Shown here in pieces: positions 30,933 through 40,080 of a DNA stretch of 46,549 bases (positions within the stretch are counted from its first letter, which is position 1; every line of letters begins with the position of its first letter). Under the pieces are notes generated by a model, which saw only the letters and a list, made by a program, of their open reading frames with translations, did no database searches and was not told where the DNA came from. This DNA comes from an uncultured Bacteroidota bacterium. Its GTDB lineage: Bacteria; Bacteroidota; Bacteroidia; Bacteroidales; F082. The stretch is from contig CAJVXP010000017.1 of the NCBI GenBank assembly GCA_913009685.1, positions 1-46,549 on the forward strand. The letters run 5' to 3'. The position numbers and the translations under genes were made by a program.

Positions 30933-33086
30933 ATGCTTAAATCAAAACAACTATTAACAACAGTCCTTTTACTCCTGTCATCGCTGGTCTTTTCACAAAC
31001 CCTTCATCACCGGATAGCGGCTATGCTGAATATCAAAACCAATGATATCCAATTATCGGATACCATAACTTTCCCGGCTGCCTTTTTAGCGCAACATGAT
31101 AGTTTGATTTTTTACCTGAATCCTCACTTGAGAGTAACGCTCACTGCCGGTGATTTCAGGATGGTGAAAACCCGAAAACAGGACAAGAAACCGGATGCAT
31201 TTCGTTACGCCCTGCTGAAAACAGGCAAAAATACAACCAAAGCCGGGCTTAGCTGTTCGGGGCAAATTAATGATTCCCTTACCTCCGGAGCGGCAGAGTA
31301 TGCCCGTGGATTCAGCGAGACAAAAGGTATCATCAGCAAAAAAGGCGTTTACCTCGCCGGCACCTCTTTTTGGATGCCCTCTTTTGATGAGCCGCTTTTC
31401 ACTTACGACCTCACCACCCGCCTGCCTGCCAGCTGGCAGGTTGTTTCGCAGGGTACCCGTACTGAAAATGATACAGCAGACGGTATGCGTACCGTTCGTT
31501 ATAATTGCAAATATCCGCAGGACCAGGTTTATCTGACTGCCGCCCGTTGGACGGAATACGACAGCAAAGCCGGTGATGTGCTGATACAGGCATTTTTGCG
31601 TACGCCTGACAAAAAGCTGGCTATGCGCTACCTGAACATGACCGGCATTTATCTGAACATGTATGCCAGACTGCTGGGTCCTTATCCTTATTCCAAGTTT
31701 GCTTTGGTAGAGAATTTCTGGGAAACCGGTTATGGCATGCCTTCGTTTACCTTGCTCGGCTCACGTATTATTCGCTTTCCTTTTATCCTCTATTCGTCCT
31801 ATCCGCATGAGCTGCTGCACAATTGGTGGGGCAACTCGGTGTATGTGGCGATGGAAAAAGGCAACTGGAGCGAAGGTCTCACCGCTTATATGGCCGACCA
31901 GATGCTGAAAGAGCAGCGGGGACAGGGAGCAGAATACCGGCGTAATATACTGCAAAAGTTCACCGATTTTGTCAATCCCGAAAATGATTTCCCGGTGGTG
32001 GATTTCCGCGACAGACACAATGCCGCCGAAGAAGCCATTGGTTACGGCAAGTCGCTTATGTTTCAGCACATGTTGCGGCAACGCGTGGGCGATTCGCTTT
32101 ATATCCGTGCTTACCGCCGGTTTTATAAAGACTACCGTTTTAAAATTGCCTCTTTTGATGACATCCGTGCTACCTTCGAAAATGTTACCGGTCGCGATTT
32201 CAAACCCTTTTTTAAAGAGTGGCTCACACGAAAAGGCGCACCGCAACTAACGCTGGCAGAGGTGAAGGTAATAAAACGCAAAAAAGATTTCCTGCTCTCT
32301 TTCCGCCTCTCCCAGATACAAAAAGAAGCTGTTTTCGCGCTGATCGTGCCTGTAGCCGTTTATTTTAAAGATACGGTTATCCTGAAAAAAGTTCGCATGT
32401 CCCGGCGACAGATTTATCCATTGCTTACTTTCAGCGAACGGCCTTTAAAAATAGAAATTGACCCGCAGTTTGATCTCTTCCGGCGGTTAGACAAAGGCGA
32501 AGCGCCTTCCTCGCTCACCCAGCTTTTCGGCAACGTAAAAGGGACGCTGATACTGCCCGCAAAAAGTCCTTATTTGGATGCTTACGAACAACTTGCCGAC
32601 ACTTGGAAAAAAATCCAGGAGATACAAGGCAAAAGCCTTTCCATAGTTCTTGATACGGATTTGCAAACACTTCCCGCCAAGGGTGCCGTGTGGGTTATCG
32701 GGTTTCAGAATACGTTTGCCAACCGGTTTGAAGTACCGAAAGATTATGCCCGGTATTTCAATGCGCAGCAGCTGAAAACCATAAACAACCTGAGCACAAC
32801 AGGAGCGCTTGTGTATGCCATTCCCAATCCGGACAACCCCGGGCAAACCCTTGGTTTTGTGGGTGCTAACATGAAGGAATCTATTTCAGGGCTGGCCCGC
32901 CTGTTGCCGCATTACGGAAAATATTCGTGGCTTGGTTTTGAAGGCAGCCGCCCCGACAACGTGATGAAAGGAACTTTTCCGCTGCTACACTCGCCACTGC
33001 ATTACAACATTCCGGTAAAAGGACAATGGCCGGCTGTCAAAGTCAGACTAAAGCCCGAACCGCCATTGACCACGTTGCCGCGATAA
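30933..33086 (+). CDS. secreted M1-family-like metallopeptidase
   Basis: This 717-residue protein has a signal peptide (1-21, ending LVFSQ). The gluzincin zinc site is HELLH (292-296) with the third ligand in NWSEGLT (Glu about 314). The canonical GAMEN exopeptidase motif is replaced by TGYGMPSFTLLG (265-276), so aminopeptidase activity is uncertain. The N-terminal beta domain (SFWMPSFDEP, about 145-154) and the region after the catalytic domain are as in M1 proteins. It is probably periplasmic or secreted, with no T9SS domain visible. A good promoter precedes it, and it converges with the 175-residue protein gene. Confidence 0.88.
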   Translation: MLKSKQLLTTVLLLLSSLVFSQTLHHRIAAMLNIKTNDIQLSDTITFPAAFLAQHDSLIFYLNPHLRVTLTAGDFRMVKTRKQDKKPDAFRYALLKTGKNTTKAGLSCSGQINDSLTSGAAEYARGFSETKGIISKKGVYLAGTSFWMPSFDEPLFTYDLTTRLPASWQVVSQGTRTENDTADGMRTVRYNCKYPQDQVYLTAARWTEYDSKAGDVLIQAFLRTPDKKLAMRYLNMTGIYLNMYARLLGPYPYSKFALVENFWETGYGMPSFTLLGSRIIRFPFILYSSYPHELLHNWWGNSVYVAMEKGNWSEGLTAYMADQMLKEQRGQGAEYRRNILQKFTDFVNPENDFPVVDFRDRHNAAEEAIGYGKSLMFQHMLRQRVGDSLYIRAYRRFYKDYRFKIASFDDIRATFENVTGRDFKPFFKEWLTRKGAPQLTLAEVKVIKRKKDFLLSFRLSQIQKEAVFALIVPVAVYFKDTVILKKVRMSRRQIYPLLTFSERPLKIEIDPQFDLFRRLDKGEAPSSLTQLFGNVKGTLILPAKSPYLDAYEQLADTWKKIQEIQGKSLSIVLDTDLQTLPAKGAVWVIGFQNTFANRFEVPKDYARYFNAQQLKTINNLSTTGALVYAIPNPDNPGQTLGFVGANMKESISGLARLLPHYGKYSWLGFEGSRPDNVMKGTFPLLHSPLHYNIPVKGQWPAVKVRLKPEPPLTTLPR

Positions 33087-33122
33087 TGCTGAACGTAACA
33101 GAACAATCACTTTACACAACGC

Positions 33123-33650
33123 TTATCGTATCATCACCCGCACAACGGGAGCAGCACCCTGGAGTACTCTGATATTATATGTGCCTGTTAATGTGGTGCC
33201 ACTTTGAAATTGTGTACCGATGATGTATGATCTGACATAATAATTGTATGGGTCCTTTTTTTTGTCCACAGGTGGCGGACATTTCCTGCATTTGTAAGGC
33301 ACCTCAATAGTCAGCGGTTGCGCATAAAGTTTACCTGAAGTAGCCGAAAAAGCTCTTCCTGTGGCATTGACAAACTGAAAATAAGCCAATGCATTGTTGG
33401 CGGTTTTTCTAAAAATTCTGGTTGCTCTGGAAAAAAGCTGTTGAAAATCACCTCCCCGGTTGGTAATGGAAACGGTTACCCGGTACAGGTCTTCTCCCTT
33501 TTTGGTCTTCTTTATAGCGGCAATATAACTCACGGCAATACTGTTGATTTGCGTGGTTTTCCCGGCTTTTAAAGTTACAAAATTCTGTGCTTCTAATTGA
33601 ACACCGGAAAAAATCAGGATAAGAAACAGAGAAGAAACAATCTTTCTCAT
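33123..33650 (-). CDS. exported protein of unknown function
   Basis: This 175-residue protein starts at ATG 33650 (MRKIVSSLFLILIFSGVQLEAQ), a clean signal peptide of 22 residues; a longer frame to 33728 adds a second hydrophobic stretch and is less likely. The mature part contains TLKAGKTTQINSIAVSYIAA, a CRKC pair (CxxC, about 127-130) followed by PPPVDKKKDPYNYYV, and ends VVRVMIR. I do not recognise a family. Beta-strand-rich spacing and the signal suggest a periplasmic or surface protein. It is convergent with the M1-like peptidase gene, leaving 36 bp between. Confidence 0.75.
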   Translation of the reverse strand: MRKIVSSLFLILIFSGVQLEAQNFVTLKAGKTTQINSIAVSYIAAIKKTKKGEDLYRVTVSITNRGGDFQQLFSRATRIFRKTANNALAYFQFVNATGRAFSATSGKLYAQPLTIEVPYKCRKCPPPVDKKKDPYNYYVRSYIIGTQFQSGTTLTGTYNIRVLQGAAPVVRVMIR

Positions 33651-33883
33651 AGTTTTGGGTTTTAAGAAATAAGAAATCAGGTCAATATGAAGTTTAAACA
33701 AAAATAGCAAAAATAATGTCAAAGTCAAGGACTTAAATAATATTTTGGAACGCTAACAAGCAGTTTTCAATTTTTCAAAATCCGCCGGAGGCAGATGTTC
33801 CTGCTTTGAGAAATAGTTATTCCATCGCCTCAAAATATTATTTTGCTATCTTTTTGTTTCTGAAAAACGGTTAAATTTTTCCG

Positions 33884-33891
33884 TAATTTTG
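33884..33891 (+). promoter_or_regulatory. minus-7 box TAATTTTG for kbl
   Basis: An exact TAnnTTTG match 30 bases before the kbl ATG. A TTTCTG sequence at 33857-33862 is at a plausible minus-33 distance. Confidence 0.45.
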
Positions 33892-33921
33892 TGGAAACAT
33901 TAACAGCTTAAAACTTATATT

Positions 33922-35112
33922 ATGTACGGAAAATTTAAAGAACATTTAACCCGCGAACTTGCCAATATCCGCAACGAAGGGTTGTATAAAGATGAACGCA
34001 TTATCATTACCCCGCAAGGCGCTGAAATAGAACTTGAATCAGGCGAAAAGGTGCTGAATTTCTGTGCCAACAACTACCTCGGACTGTCTAATCATCCCGA
34101 GCTGATTAAAGCCGCCAAAGAGGGCCTCGACACACACGGCTATGGCATGTCGTCAGTACGGTTTATCTGTGGAACCACCGACTTGCACAAAACGCTGGAA
34201 CGGAAAATCGCTGAATTTTTCGGTACGGAAGACACTATTTTGTATGCCGCTGCTTTTGATGCCAACGGCGGTGTTTTCGAACCGTTGCTCACCGCCGAGG
34301 ATGCTATCATCTCTGACAGCCTGAACCATGCTTCCATTATCGATGGCGTAAGGCTTTGTAAAGCACAGCGCTACCGCTATCCCAATGCCGATATGGCTGG
34401 TTTGGAAGAAGAATTGAAAAAAGCACAGAAAAACAGGTTCCGGGTCATCGTTACCGATGGGGTTTTCAGCATGGACGGCAATGTAGCGCCTGTAGATAAA
34501 ATAGTGGAACTGGCCGAAAAATATGATGCCATGGTGATGGTGGACGAAAGCCATTCTGCCGGCGTTGTCGGTAATACCGGAAGAGGCGTAAGCGAATATT
34601 TCAACATTACCGGACGTATTGATTTAATTACCGGAACACTTGGCAAGTCGTTCGGAGGCGCCATTGGCGGTTTTACCACCGGACGGAAAGAAATTATCGA
34701 AATGCTGCGCCAACGCTCACGTCCTTATTTGTTTTCCAACTCACTGCCGCCCATGGTGGTCAATGCGGGTATTCGCATGTTCGACATGATGTCGGAAACC
34801 AATGAGCTGCAGGATAAACTGCACAAAAACACTGACTATTTTATGGAAAATATGACGGCTGCGGGTTTTGACATTAAACCGACCCGGTCAGCCATTTGTG
34901 CTGTCATGCTTTACGATGCCAAATTGTCGCAGGATATGGCGACAAAATTATTGGATGAAGGAATTTATGTCATTGGCTTCTATTTTCCGGTGGTTCCCAA
35001 AGGAGAAGCACGTATTCGCGTACAGCTTTCTGCCGCTCACGAACAACATCATTTGGATAAAGCCATTGCTGCTTTTACCAAAGTAGGGAAAGCGTTGGGT
35101 GTTATTAAATAG
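33922..35112 (+). CDS. kbl: glycine C-acetyltransferase (2-amino-3-ketobutyrate CoA ligase)
   Basis: This is a 396-residue PLP enzyme of the alpha-oxoamine synthase family. NFCANNYLGLSNHPELI (about 46-62) is the family opening. The Asp-Glu-Ser-His motif VDESHSAG (207-214) contacts PLP, and GTLGKSFGG carries the Schiff-base Lys242. Substrate-defining positions resemble Kbl more than BioF, HemA or serine palmitoyltransferase. It condenses glycine and acetyl-CoA to 2-amino-3-ketobutyrate, or runs in reverse for threonine breakdown. No threonine dehydrogenase gene is adjacent. Confidence 0.92.
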   Translation: MYGKFKEHLTRELANIRNEGLYKDERIIITPQGAEIELESGEKVLNFCANNYLGLSNHPELIKAAKEGLDTHGYGMSSVRFICGTTDLHKTLERKIAEFFGTEDTILYAAAFDANGGVFEPLLTAEDAIISDSLNHASIIDGVRLCKAQRYRYPNADMAGLEEELKKAQKNRFRVIVTDGVFSMDGNVAPVDKIVELAEKYDAMVMVDESHSAGVVGNTGRGVSEYFNITGRIDLITGTLGKSFGGAIGGFTTGRKEIIEMLRQRSRPYLFSNSLPPMVVNAGIRMFDMMSETNELQDKLHKNTDYFMENMTAAGFDIKPTRSAICAVMLYDAKLSQDMATKLLDEGIYVIGFYFPVVPKGEARIRVQLSAAHEQHHLDKAIAAFTKVGKALGVIK

Positions 35113-35473
35113 TGTTTGTCCATAATGTCCGATTTCTTCCCCGCTTAAAGCGGGGCAAGCTGTTACGCTTGTATTTAAAACCAGTCATTTACAAAAGTAA
35201 ACTCCTGATTTTAAATACTTCGCAAGCCTTGAACTCGAACATTCTGAACTAAACACATAGCTTTATGGACAGACACTTCGAAACCAGGCAGTTATCGGGT
35301 CGAACCTGAAGCCTTATAAGTCCCACGGTAAAATCCCGTGAGTTTTCTTAGGGGCACAAAATAATAGAAACCGGACATGTTTTTGAGGATTTTAAATCCT
35401 TTTGCCCGGAACATTCGGATTTGCAACCTAAACGGCAGAGAAGAAGAGAAACAAAGTTTTACAAAAACAAGAT
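35113..35473. repeat. 361-bp spacer with nested hairpins and dispersed repeat (copy B)
   Basis: No gene is seen. A palindrome CCCCGCTT-A-AAGCGGGG lies at 35139-35155. A long interrupted stem at 35167-35227 pairs GCTTG, TATTTAAAA, CAG and TTTAC with GTAAA, CTG, TTTTAAATA and CAAGC. A hairpin CACGG/CCGTG follows near 35325-35340. At 35385-35428 the bipartite motif of copy A (11507-11556) recurs in the opposite orientation. Confidence 0.7.
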
Positions 35474-35851
35474 ATGATTTTCGGAACAGGAACAGATATT
35501 ATTGAGATAAAGCGAATTGAAAACTCTATTGCGCGAACCGAAGTGTTTGTAAACAAAATTTTCACCGAAGCGGAGCAGACCTATTGCAAAGCGCAAAAAG
35601 CGGGGATATTCCAGAGTTATGCAGCGCGCTATGCCGCCAAAGAGGCTTTTTTTAAAGCGTTGGGGACGGGCTATCGCTACGGGATGGCTTTCAGGGAAAT
35701 TGAGGTGATAAATGATACGCTTGGAAAGCCGGAAGTACTGGTTCACGGAAAAGTAAAAGCATTTGTTCAGGAACAGAAAATTACAAAGATTCACTTAAGT
35801 CTTTCGCATGTAAAAGAGATGGCGCTGGCTTTTGTGGTGTTGGAGAAATAA
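35474..35851 (+). CDS. acpS: holo-[acyl-carrier-protein] synthase
   Basis: This 125-residue protein matches AcpS in length and motifs: GTGTDIIEIKRIENSI, with metal-binding Asp8, and ARYAAKEAFFKALGTG, with the conserved Glu of the WxxKEA-like motif, then HLSLSHVKEMALAFVV. It transfers 4'-phosphopantetheine from CoA to acyl carrier protein for lipid synthesis. The neighbour cvpA is convergent, 12 bp away. Nothing odd in the protein itself. Confidence 0.95.
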   Translation: MIFGTGTDIIEIKRIENSIARTEVFVNKIFTEAEQTYCKAQKAGIFQSYAARYAAKEAFFKALGTGYRYGMAFREIEVINDTLGKPEVLVHGKVKAFVQEQKITKIHLSLSHVKEMALAFVVLEK

Positions 35852-35863
35852 GCAGCGGTTTGT

Positions 35864-36403
35864 TTAAAGTACCTTTTTCAACAACGTGTCTTTGTCCGGA
35901 ATCCGGTCTTTGAAATTTTCGAGATGTAGTTTGGAATAAAGCATCGGGGCTAAGGACTCTACGGGCTTGTAAAAAATAGATTTCTTAACCGCCTGCGGTT
36001 TAATAATGGTTCTTCCCGTATCGAAATAATTAATAATCAGAATGATAATACTCAGGAAAAGAGCCCCTTTCAGCATCCCGAAGACAGCGCCCCCGAGTTT
36101 GTTCAGGAATCCGAGCAGCAGGATATTGATAAACTTTTCTAACAGTTTGGCAAGTGCCAAAACAATGATGACGACACCGATAAAAGTAACAATGAAAGAT
36201 ATGGCGGCCATGTATTTCGGCTCAATATTGAAAAATTGTTTAAGATAGTCAGCTGTAAAATCAGAAAAATAGAATGCAAAATAGAGCCCCAGAATAAACG
36301 CTGCCAGCGAGGCAATTTCTATAATCAGCCCTTTCTTGTAACCGTTATAGCCAAACCATAAAAGCGGAATCAGTAAAATAATGTCCAGAAGATTGATGCT
36401 CAT
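35864..36403 (-). CDS. CvpA-family inner-membrane protein
   Basis: This 179-residue protein has four membrane segments. The N-terminus LLDIILLIPLLWFGYNGYKK has the family pattern (a D-x-x-L-L opening and a GxxxGxxKG-type loop). An amphipathic part around GFLNKLGGAVFGMLKG (about 95-110) is the conserved CvpA core. Family members link to colicin V production and envelope stress; the biochemical role is unknown. It is convergent with acpS and lies 50 bp downstream of the UpxY-like gene on the same strand. Confidence 0.88.
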   Translation of the reverse strand: MSINLLDIILLIPLLWFGYNGYKKGLIIEIASLAAFILGLYFAFYFSDFTADYLKQFFNIEPKYMAAISFIVTFIGVVIIVLALAKLLEKFINILLLGFLNKLGGAVFGMLKGALFLSIIILIINYFDTGRTIIKPQAVKKSIFYKPVESLAPMLYSKLHLENFKDRIPDKDTLLKKVL

Positions 36404-36453
36404 GTTCCGACGCGTTAAGTTATTCCAAAAGTAGTAAAAAAGTCATAACCGGT

Positions 36454-36969
36454 TTACCCGACAATGCGCAGCTGTTTTCGTGGGATGTTGAGGATAATGG
36501 CACTACCCACGACTTCAATTTCAACTTTTACCCGGTTTTTTCCATTGGCTTTTATCAGAACACCTTTTAGCCCGATGAGGCTGCCGGCCATAACTTCCAC
36601 TTCCTTACCCTCTTCCCATACAACATCTTCATTCAGTACCGGGTCTGTTTCATTAAGATATATTTTAACAGCATCGATTTGCTGCGGTGGTACGGATACA
36701 GCTTTCCCCTCAAAGCTAATGTATTTTACAACTCCCCGCGTCTGCAATACTTTGTAGTATTCTTTTTGTGTGATATGCACGAAAATATAAGAGCGGAACA
36801 GGGGCTCTTCCACCCATTTTTTCCTGTCACTCCATTGTCTCAGCCTTTTTTCCAAAGGGAGGTAAAAGTCTATGTCGGCTCCCTCCAGCTCAACAGCTAC
36901 TTTTTTCTCTGTTCGTGATCTCACATACAGGGCATACCAAACTTTTTCCGCTTTTTTCTCCCTATCCAT
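36454..36969 (-). CDS. UpxY/NusG-like transcription antiterminator
   Basis: This 171-residue protein begins with a NusG N-terminal (NGN) domain, WYALYVRSRTEKKVAVEL (about 11-28) and YLPLEKRLRQWSDRKK. A C-terminal KOW-like part carries GKEVEVMAGSLIGLKGVLIK (about 121-140). UpxY proteins in Bacteroides let RNA polymerase read through terminators in the leader of a capsule operon, and normally are that operon's first gene. Here it lies 18 kb from the polysaccharide locus, among housekeeping genes, overlapping the nitroreductase gene by 8 bp, so it would have to act in trans or on the whole cell. Confidence 0.88.
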   Translation of the reverse strand: MDREKKAEKVWYALYVRSRTEKKVAVELEGADIDFYLPLEKRLRQWSDRKKWVEEPLFRSYIFVHITQKEYYKVLQTRGVVKYISFEGKAVSVPPQQIDAVKIYLNETDPVLNEDVVWEEGKEVEVMAGSLIGLKGVLIKANGKNRVKVEIEVVGSAIILNIPRKQLRIVG

Positions 36970-37513
36970 AGGTGTTATATTTTACCACGGTTTCAAAACT
37001 TTTCCGAATTTTTTTGCGATGCCTGTAGTTTTCCGGCGTGTAACCGACCGTAATCAAAAGAGGAATATTTTTCTCTTCCGGGACATGCAGCATCTCTTTT
37101 ACTTTTCTCTCGTCAAACCAGCCAAGCATACATGTCCCCAGCCCTTCTTCCGTTGCCTGGAGGCAAAAGTGCCCGGCAGTAATACCCACATCTATCAGGG
37201 GGTACTCTTTTTTCTTAATCCGGCCACCCACTTCGGTAATTATTTTGGGTTTTTCCATGACAATGACAATAATAACCGGAGCCTGAGGAGCAAACGTATT
37301 AAAAGAGTATAATGGTCCCATAGCTGCTTTGCCCACCTTTTTCACCAGCTCCGGATTATTGATGACCACAAAAGTCCAGGGTTGTGAGTTACTTGCCGAA
37401 GGCGCCAGACGGGCTGCTTCGAGGCAGCGTTCCAGCTTTTCCGTCTCAACGGGCTTGTCAGTATATTTCCGGTCGCTCTGCCGCTTTTGTATTAGTTCAA
37501 GGAAATTTTTCAT
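36962..37513 (-). CDS. nitroreductase-family FMN oxidoreductase
   Basis: This 183-residue protein shows the family features: IQKRQSDRKYTDKPV (about 8-22, FMN-binding RxSxRxY-type start), AARLAPSASNSQPWTFVV (about 33-50), GITAGHFCLQATEEGLG (about 129-145) and a C-terminal GYTPENYRHRKK. It would reduce a quinone, nitro or flavin-like substrate with NAD(P)H; the substrate is unknown. Its stop overlaps the UpxY-like start, so the two are translationally coupled. It lies 19 bp after lnt on the same strand. Confidence 0.92.
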   Translation of the reverse strand: MKNFLELIQKRQSDRKYTDKPVETEKLERCLEAARLAPSASNSQPWTFVVINNPELVKKVGKAAMGPLYSFNTFAPQAPVIIVIVMEKPKIITEVGGRIKKKEYPLIDVGITAGHFCLQATEEGLGTCMLGWFDERKVKEMLHVPEEKNIPLLITVGYTPENYRHRKKIRKSFETVVKYNTYG

Positions 37514-37532
37514 GGCTAATAGTTTTTTCCGG

Positions 37533-39131
37533 TTAAAAAAGACTTTTTCGATTTTTTAATATGCCCTGTACTATGGATGCCAGCAGTATTAACGTGCTGA
37601 TATAACCTGAAATACGAGCAATCATATCACCGTTTTTTACGTAAAATGTCAACCGGCTGTTGATGTTAAGTTGCCGGGCAATGACAGCCGGTTTCCAGTA
37701 AGCTGTTTTTTGCAGGATGTCCCCTCTTTGGTTGATGAAGCCGGAAATACCTGTGGTGGCTGACTGTGCCACATCGCGGCGGGTTTCGATAGCACGAAGC
37801 ACCGAAAAAAGAAAATGCTGACGGTAGCCGGGAGTAGGACCCCACCAGCCGTCGTTGGTGATGACAATAATAAGCCCGGCCCCCGCCCGGACAGTTTTGT
37901 TCACAAAATCTCCGTAAACCGATTCATAACAAATCAATGGCGCTACTTTTACATCGGTTTGTGCATTGGTAAAAACGGTGGTGTGATTATCCTCTTTCAG
38001 GGTACCCACAATTCCTCCCAAATTAATGGCATATTTTTCAAGCGGTTTCAGGAAAAACCAGGAGGGCATTTTTTCGACCCCCGGAACGAGTTTCGATTTG
38101 TGATGAACCTGAACATAAGGTGAATTATCAAAATAAAAAGCGGTGTTATAAGCGTAATAATACAAACCTTTTCTATAAAATCGTGCTGCCGGGGTTCGTT
38201 TTTCGTTACGGCTGAGCCACCGAAAAGTGGAGGCACCAACCACCACGGATAGTTTTGGATACGGACGGATAAAATTTTGTAGCGTCCGAATGCTTTGTGA
38301 GCGGCGCAGATTGCCTTCCCAAATATTTTCCTGAATAGTCGATTCAGGAAATACCACGTAGTTGGTGCTGTCGTTTATTTTTTCTGCTGCGAGCTTAAGG
38401 TTTCTTTGAAGAATTTCTGCAGGCGGCAAACCATACTCTTCGGTGTAAGGGTCAATGTTGGGTTGAACCACCACCACATTTGCCGGATTCCGGGTCTCCC
38501 GGTAATGGGAATAAAGATAAGAAGAGAGGGAAAGCGGCACAAATAGCAGAAGAAAAAGCATGGCAATATTCCCGGCCATCCTGATTTTTTCTTTTGACAG
38601 ATAATTTTGCAGCACGTTAAATGCCAGAATGTTTACCACTATCACCCAAAAACTTCCGCCGAGAACACCGGTAAACTCATACCACTGAATCCATACATGT
38701 TTGCTGGCAAAGACATTTCCGAGTGTGAGCCATGGCCAGGTCAGATCCCAGTTCATGTTAAAATATTCCCAGCTTATCCAGTAAAAAATTAATATTCCAA
38801 ACCCACGCCGGTTATTAAAAAGCCATTTTTTTGAAATGTGAAATACCTGAAAAATCGTGGCCATGAAAAGAGAACTCATCAAAATAGCAACTACTGCTCC
38901 TCCATGTGTCGAATTCCATATCCACCATGTCGTCAAAACATTCCAGACAAAAAAAGTAAGCCAGGCCAGCCAGAACATACCTTTTTGCCGACTGTCGCCG
39001 AGATATTGCTGCACAAAAAACAACGGTACCAGTGCTACAAAAATCAGTGGGGTAAAACCATGTGCAGGCCAGGCAGCCGCCAGCAGCAGTCCTGACAAGA
39101 GCGAAAGCAATAACAAATGAATTCGTTTCAT
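37533..39131 (-). CDS. lnt: apolipoprotein N-acyltransferase
   Basis: This 532-residue protein has about seven membrane segments in its first ~215 residues and one at the C-terminus. In between is a nitrilase-fold domain: FPESTIQEN (Glu), SKLVPGVEKMP (Lys) and PLICYESVYGD (nucleophile Cys). The WPW-TLGN element (WDLTWPWLTLGN, about 123-134) is typical of Lnt. It adds the third acyl chain to lipoproteins in the inner membrane. The genome encodes at least one lipoprotein near by (20644-21033). Confidence 0.95.
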   Translation of the reverse strand: MKRIHLLLLSLLSGLLLAAAWPAHGFTPLIFVALVPLFFVQQYLGDSRQKGMFWLAWLTFFVWNVLTTWWIWNSTHGGAVVAILMSSLFMATIFQVFHISKKWLFNNRRGFGILIFYWISWEYFNMNWDLTWPWLTLGNVFASKHVWIQWYEFTGVLGGSFWVIVVNILAFNVLQNYLSKEKIRMAGNIAMLFLLLFVPLSLSSYLYSHYRETRNPANVVVVQPNIDPYTEEYGLPPAEILQRNLKLAAEKINDSTNYVVFPESTIQENIWEGNLRRSQSIRTLQNFIRPYPKLSVVVGASTFRWLSRNEKRTPAARFYRKGLYYYAYNTAFYFDNSPYVQVHHKSKLVPGVEKMPSWFFLKPLEKYAINLGGIVGTLKEDNHTTVFTNAQTDVKVAPLICYESVYGDFVNKTVRAGAGLIIVITNDGWWGPTPGYRQHFLFSVLRAIETRRDVAQSATTGISGFINQRGDILQKTAYWKPAVIARQLNINSRLTFYVKNGDMIARISGYISTLILLASIVQGILKNRKSLF

Positions 39132-39205
39132 GGAGAAAAATTTGGGGCTAAATTAAAGCTTTTGCACATTATCCCGGCAGGGAATACACAAAACATCTTG
39201 ATAGT

Positions 39206-40051
39206 TTAACCTTTCATAAAACCAATAACTTTTTCCCAAAACCCCTTTTCCAAATGGCAATCGGAATGGCCGCGGTGGGGGATAATCCATAGTTCGGCAC
39301 GGCTACCGGCAGCTTTTGCCAACCGTTTTCCTTCTTCCACCGGTACCGTCTTGTCTGCCTCTCCGTGAATCAGCAAAAAAGAAGCTTTAGCATTAGCAAT
39401 ATGTTTTACGGGAGCAATCTTATTTAAATCAAGGTTTTGGAAGATTCTTAAATACCTGAACATCAGCCAAATCATGGGGTAGTAAGGAATGTGATGGTCA
39501 TTAAATTGCTTTTTCATCACCGAGGCCGGATGAGCAAAGGCCCCCACGGTAACTACCTTCTTTATTCTTTTGTCGTTACCGGCGGCATAGATGGAACCGG
39601 CTCCGCCAATGGACAGTCCGACAAGGTAAAATGCCGGATTATCCACTTTTCTGTTATCCTCTACGAAATTGATGGAAGCAATAATGTCGTTGGCAAACTT
39701 TACCAGATTGGAATATTTGTCCGGATCGCTGTTGCCATGACCTCGTGCATCAAAAGCCAGCATGTTAAATCCTTTACAACAAAATCGTTTCAAATATGGT
39801 AACATGCGCCGCACACTACGTCCCCAGCCATGGGCAAAAATAATGGTGGGGGCATTTTTGTCAGATAAAACCCACCAGCCATACAGATGCCTGCCATCCG
39901 GAAGAGGAATTCGTACCTCTTCAATCTTAAAAGGTAAGTTTTCGGGAACATTATGCTTGTCTATGGGATTGATAAAACCTCTGACCATAAAATAAAAAAG
40001 GACGATAACCGCTAAAAGAGCAACGCCCAAAACAAAGAATAACCAGTTCAT
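39206..40051 (-). CDS. alpha/beta hydrolase with N-terminal membrane anchor
   Basis: This 281-residue protein starts at ATG 40051 (MNWLFFVLGVALLAVIVLFYF), giving one N-terminal membrane helix. The hydrolase domain shows IFAHGWGRS (oxyanion region, HGxG type), FDARGHGNSD, the nucleophile elbow VGLSIGGAGS (Ser), and a late LLIHGEADKTVPVEEG (Asp) and HRGHSDCH (His). It probably acts as an esterase or peptidase on the periplasmic or cytoplasmic face of the membrane. The substrate is unknown. A TAGCTTTG minus-7 box precedes it. Confidence 0.88.
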   Translation of the reverse strand: MNWLFFVLGVALLAVIVLFYFMVRGFINPIDKHNVPENLPFKIEEVRIPLPDGRHLYGWWVLSDKNAPTIIFAHGWGRSVRRMLPYLKRFCCKGFNMLAFDARGHGNSDPDKYSNLVKFANDIIASINFVEDNRKVDNPAFYLVGLSIGGAGSIYAAGNDKRIKKVVTVGAFAHPASVMKKQFNDHHIPYYPMIWLMFRYLRIFQNLDLNKIAPVKHIANAKASFLLIHGEADKTVPVEEGKRLAKAAGSRAELWIIPHRGHSDCHLEKGFWEKVIGFMKG

Positions 40052-40072
40052 TTCTTGTAGTTTTAAGATGGA

Positions 40073-40080
40073 CAAAGCTA
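40073..40080 (-). promoter_or_regulatory. minus-7 box TAGCTTTG for the hydrolase gene
   Basis: An exact TAnnTTTG match on the minus strand, 21 bases before ATG 40051. No clear minus-33 TTG at the right spacing. Confidence 0.4.
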
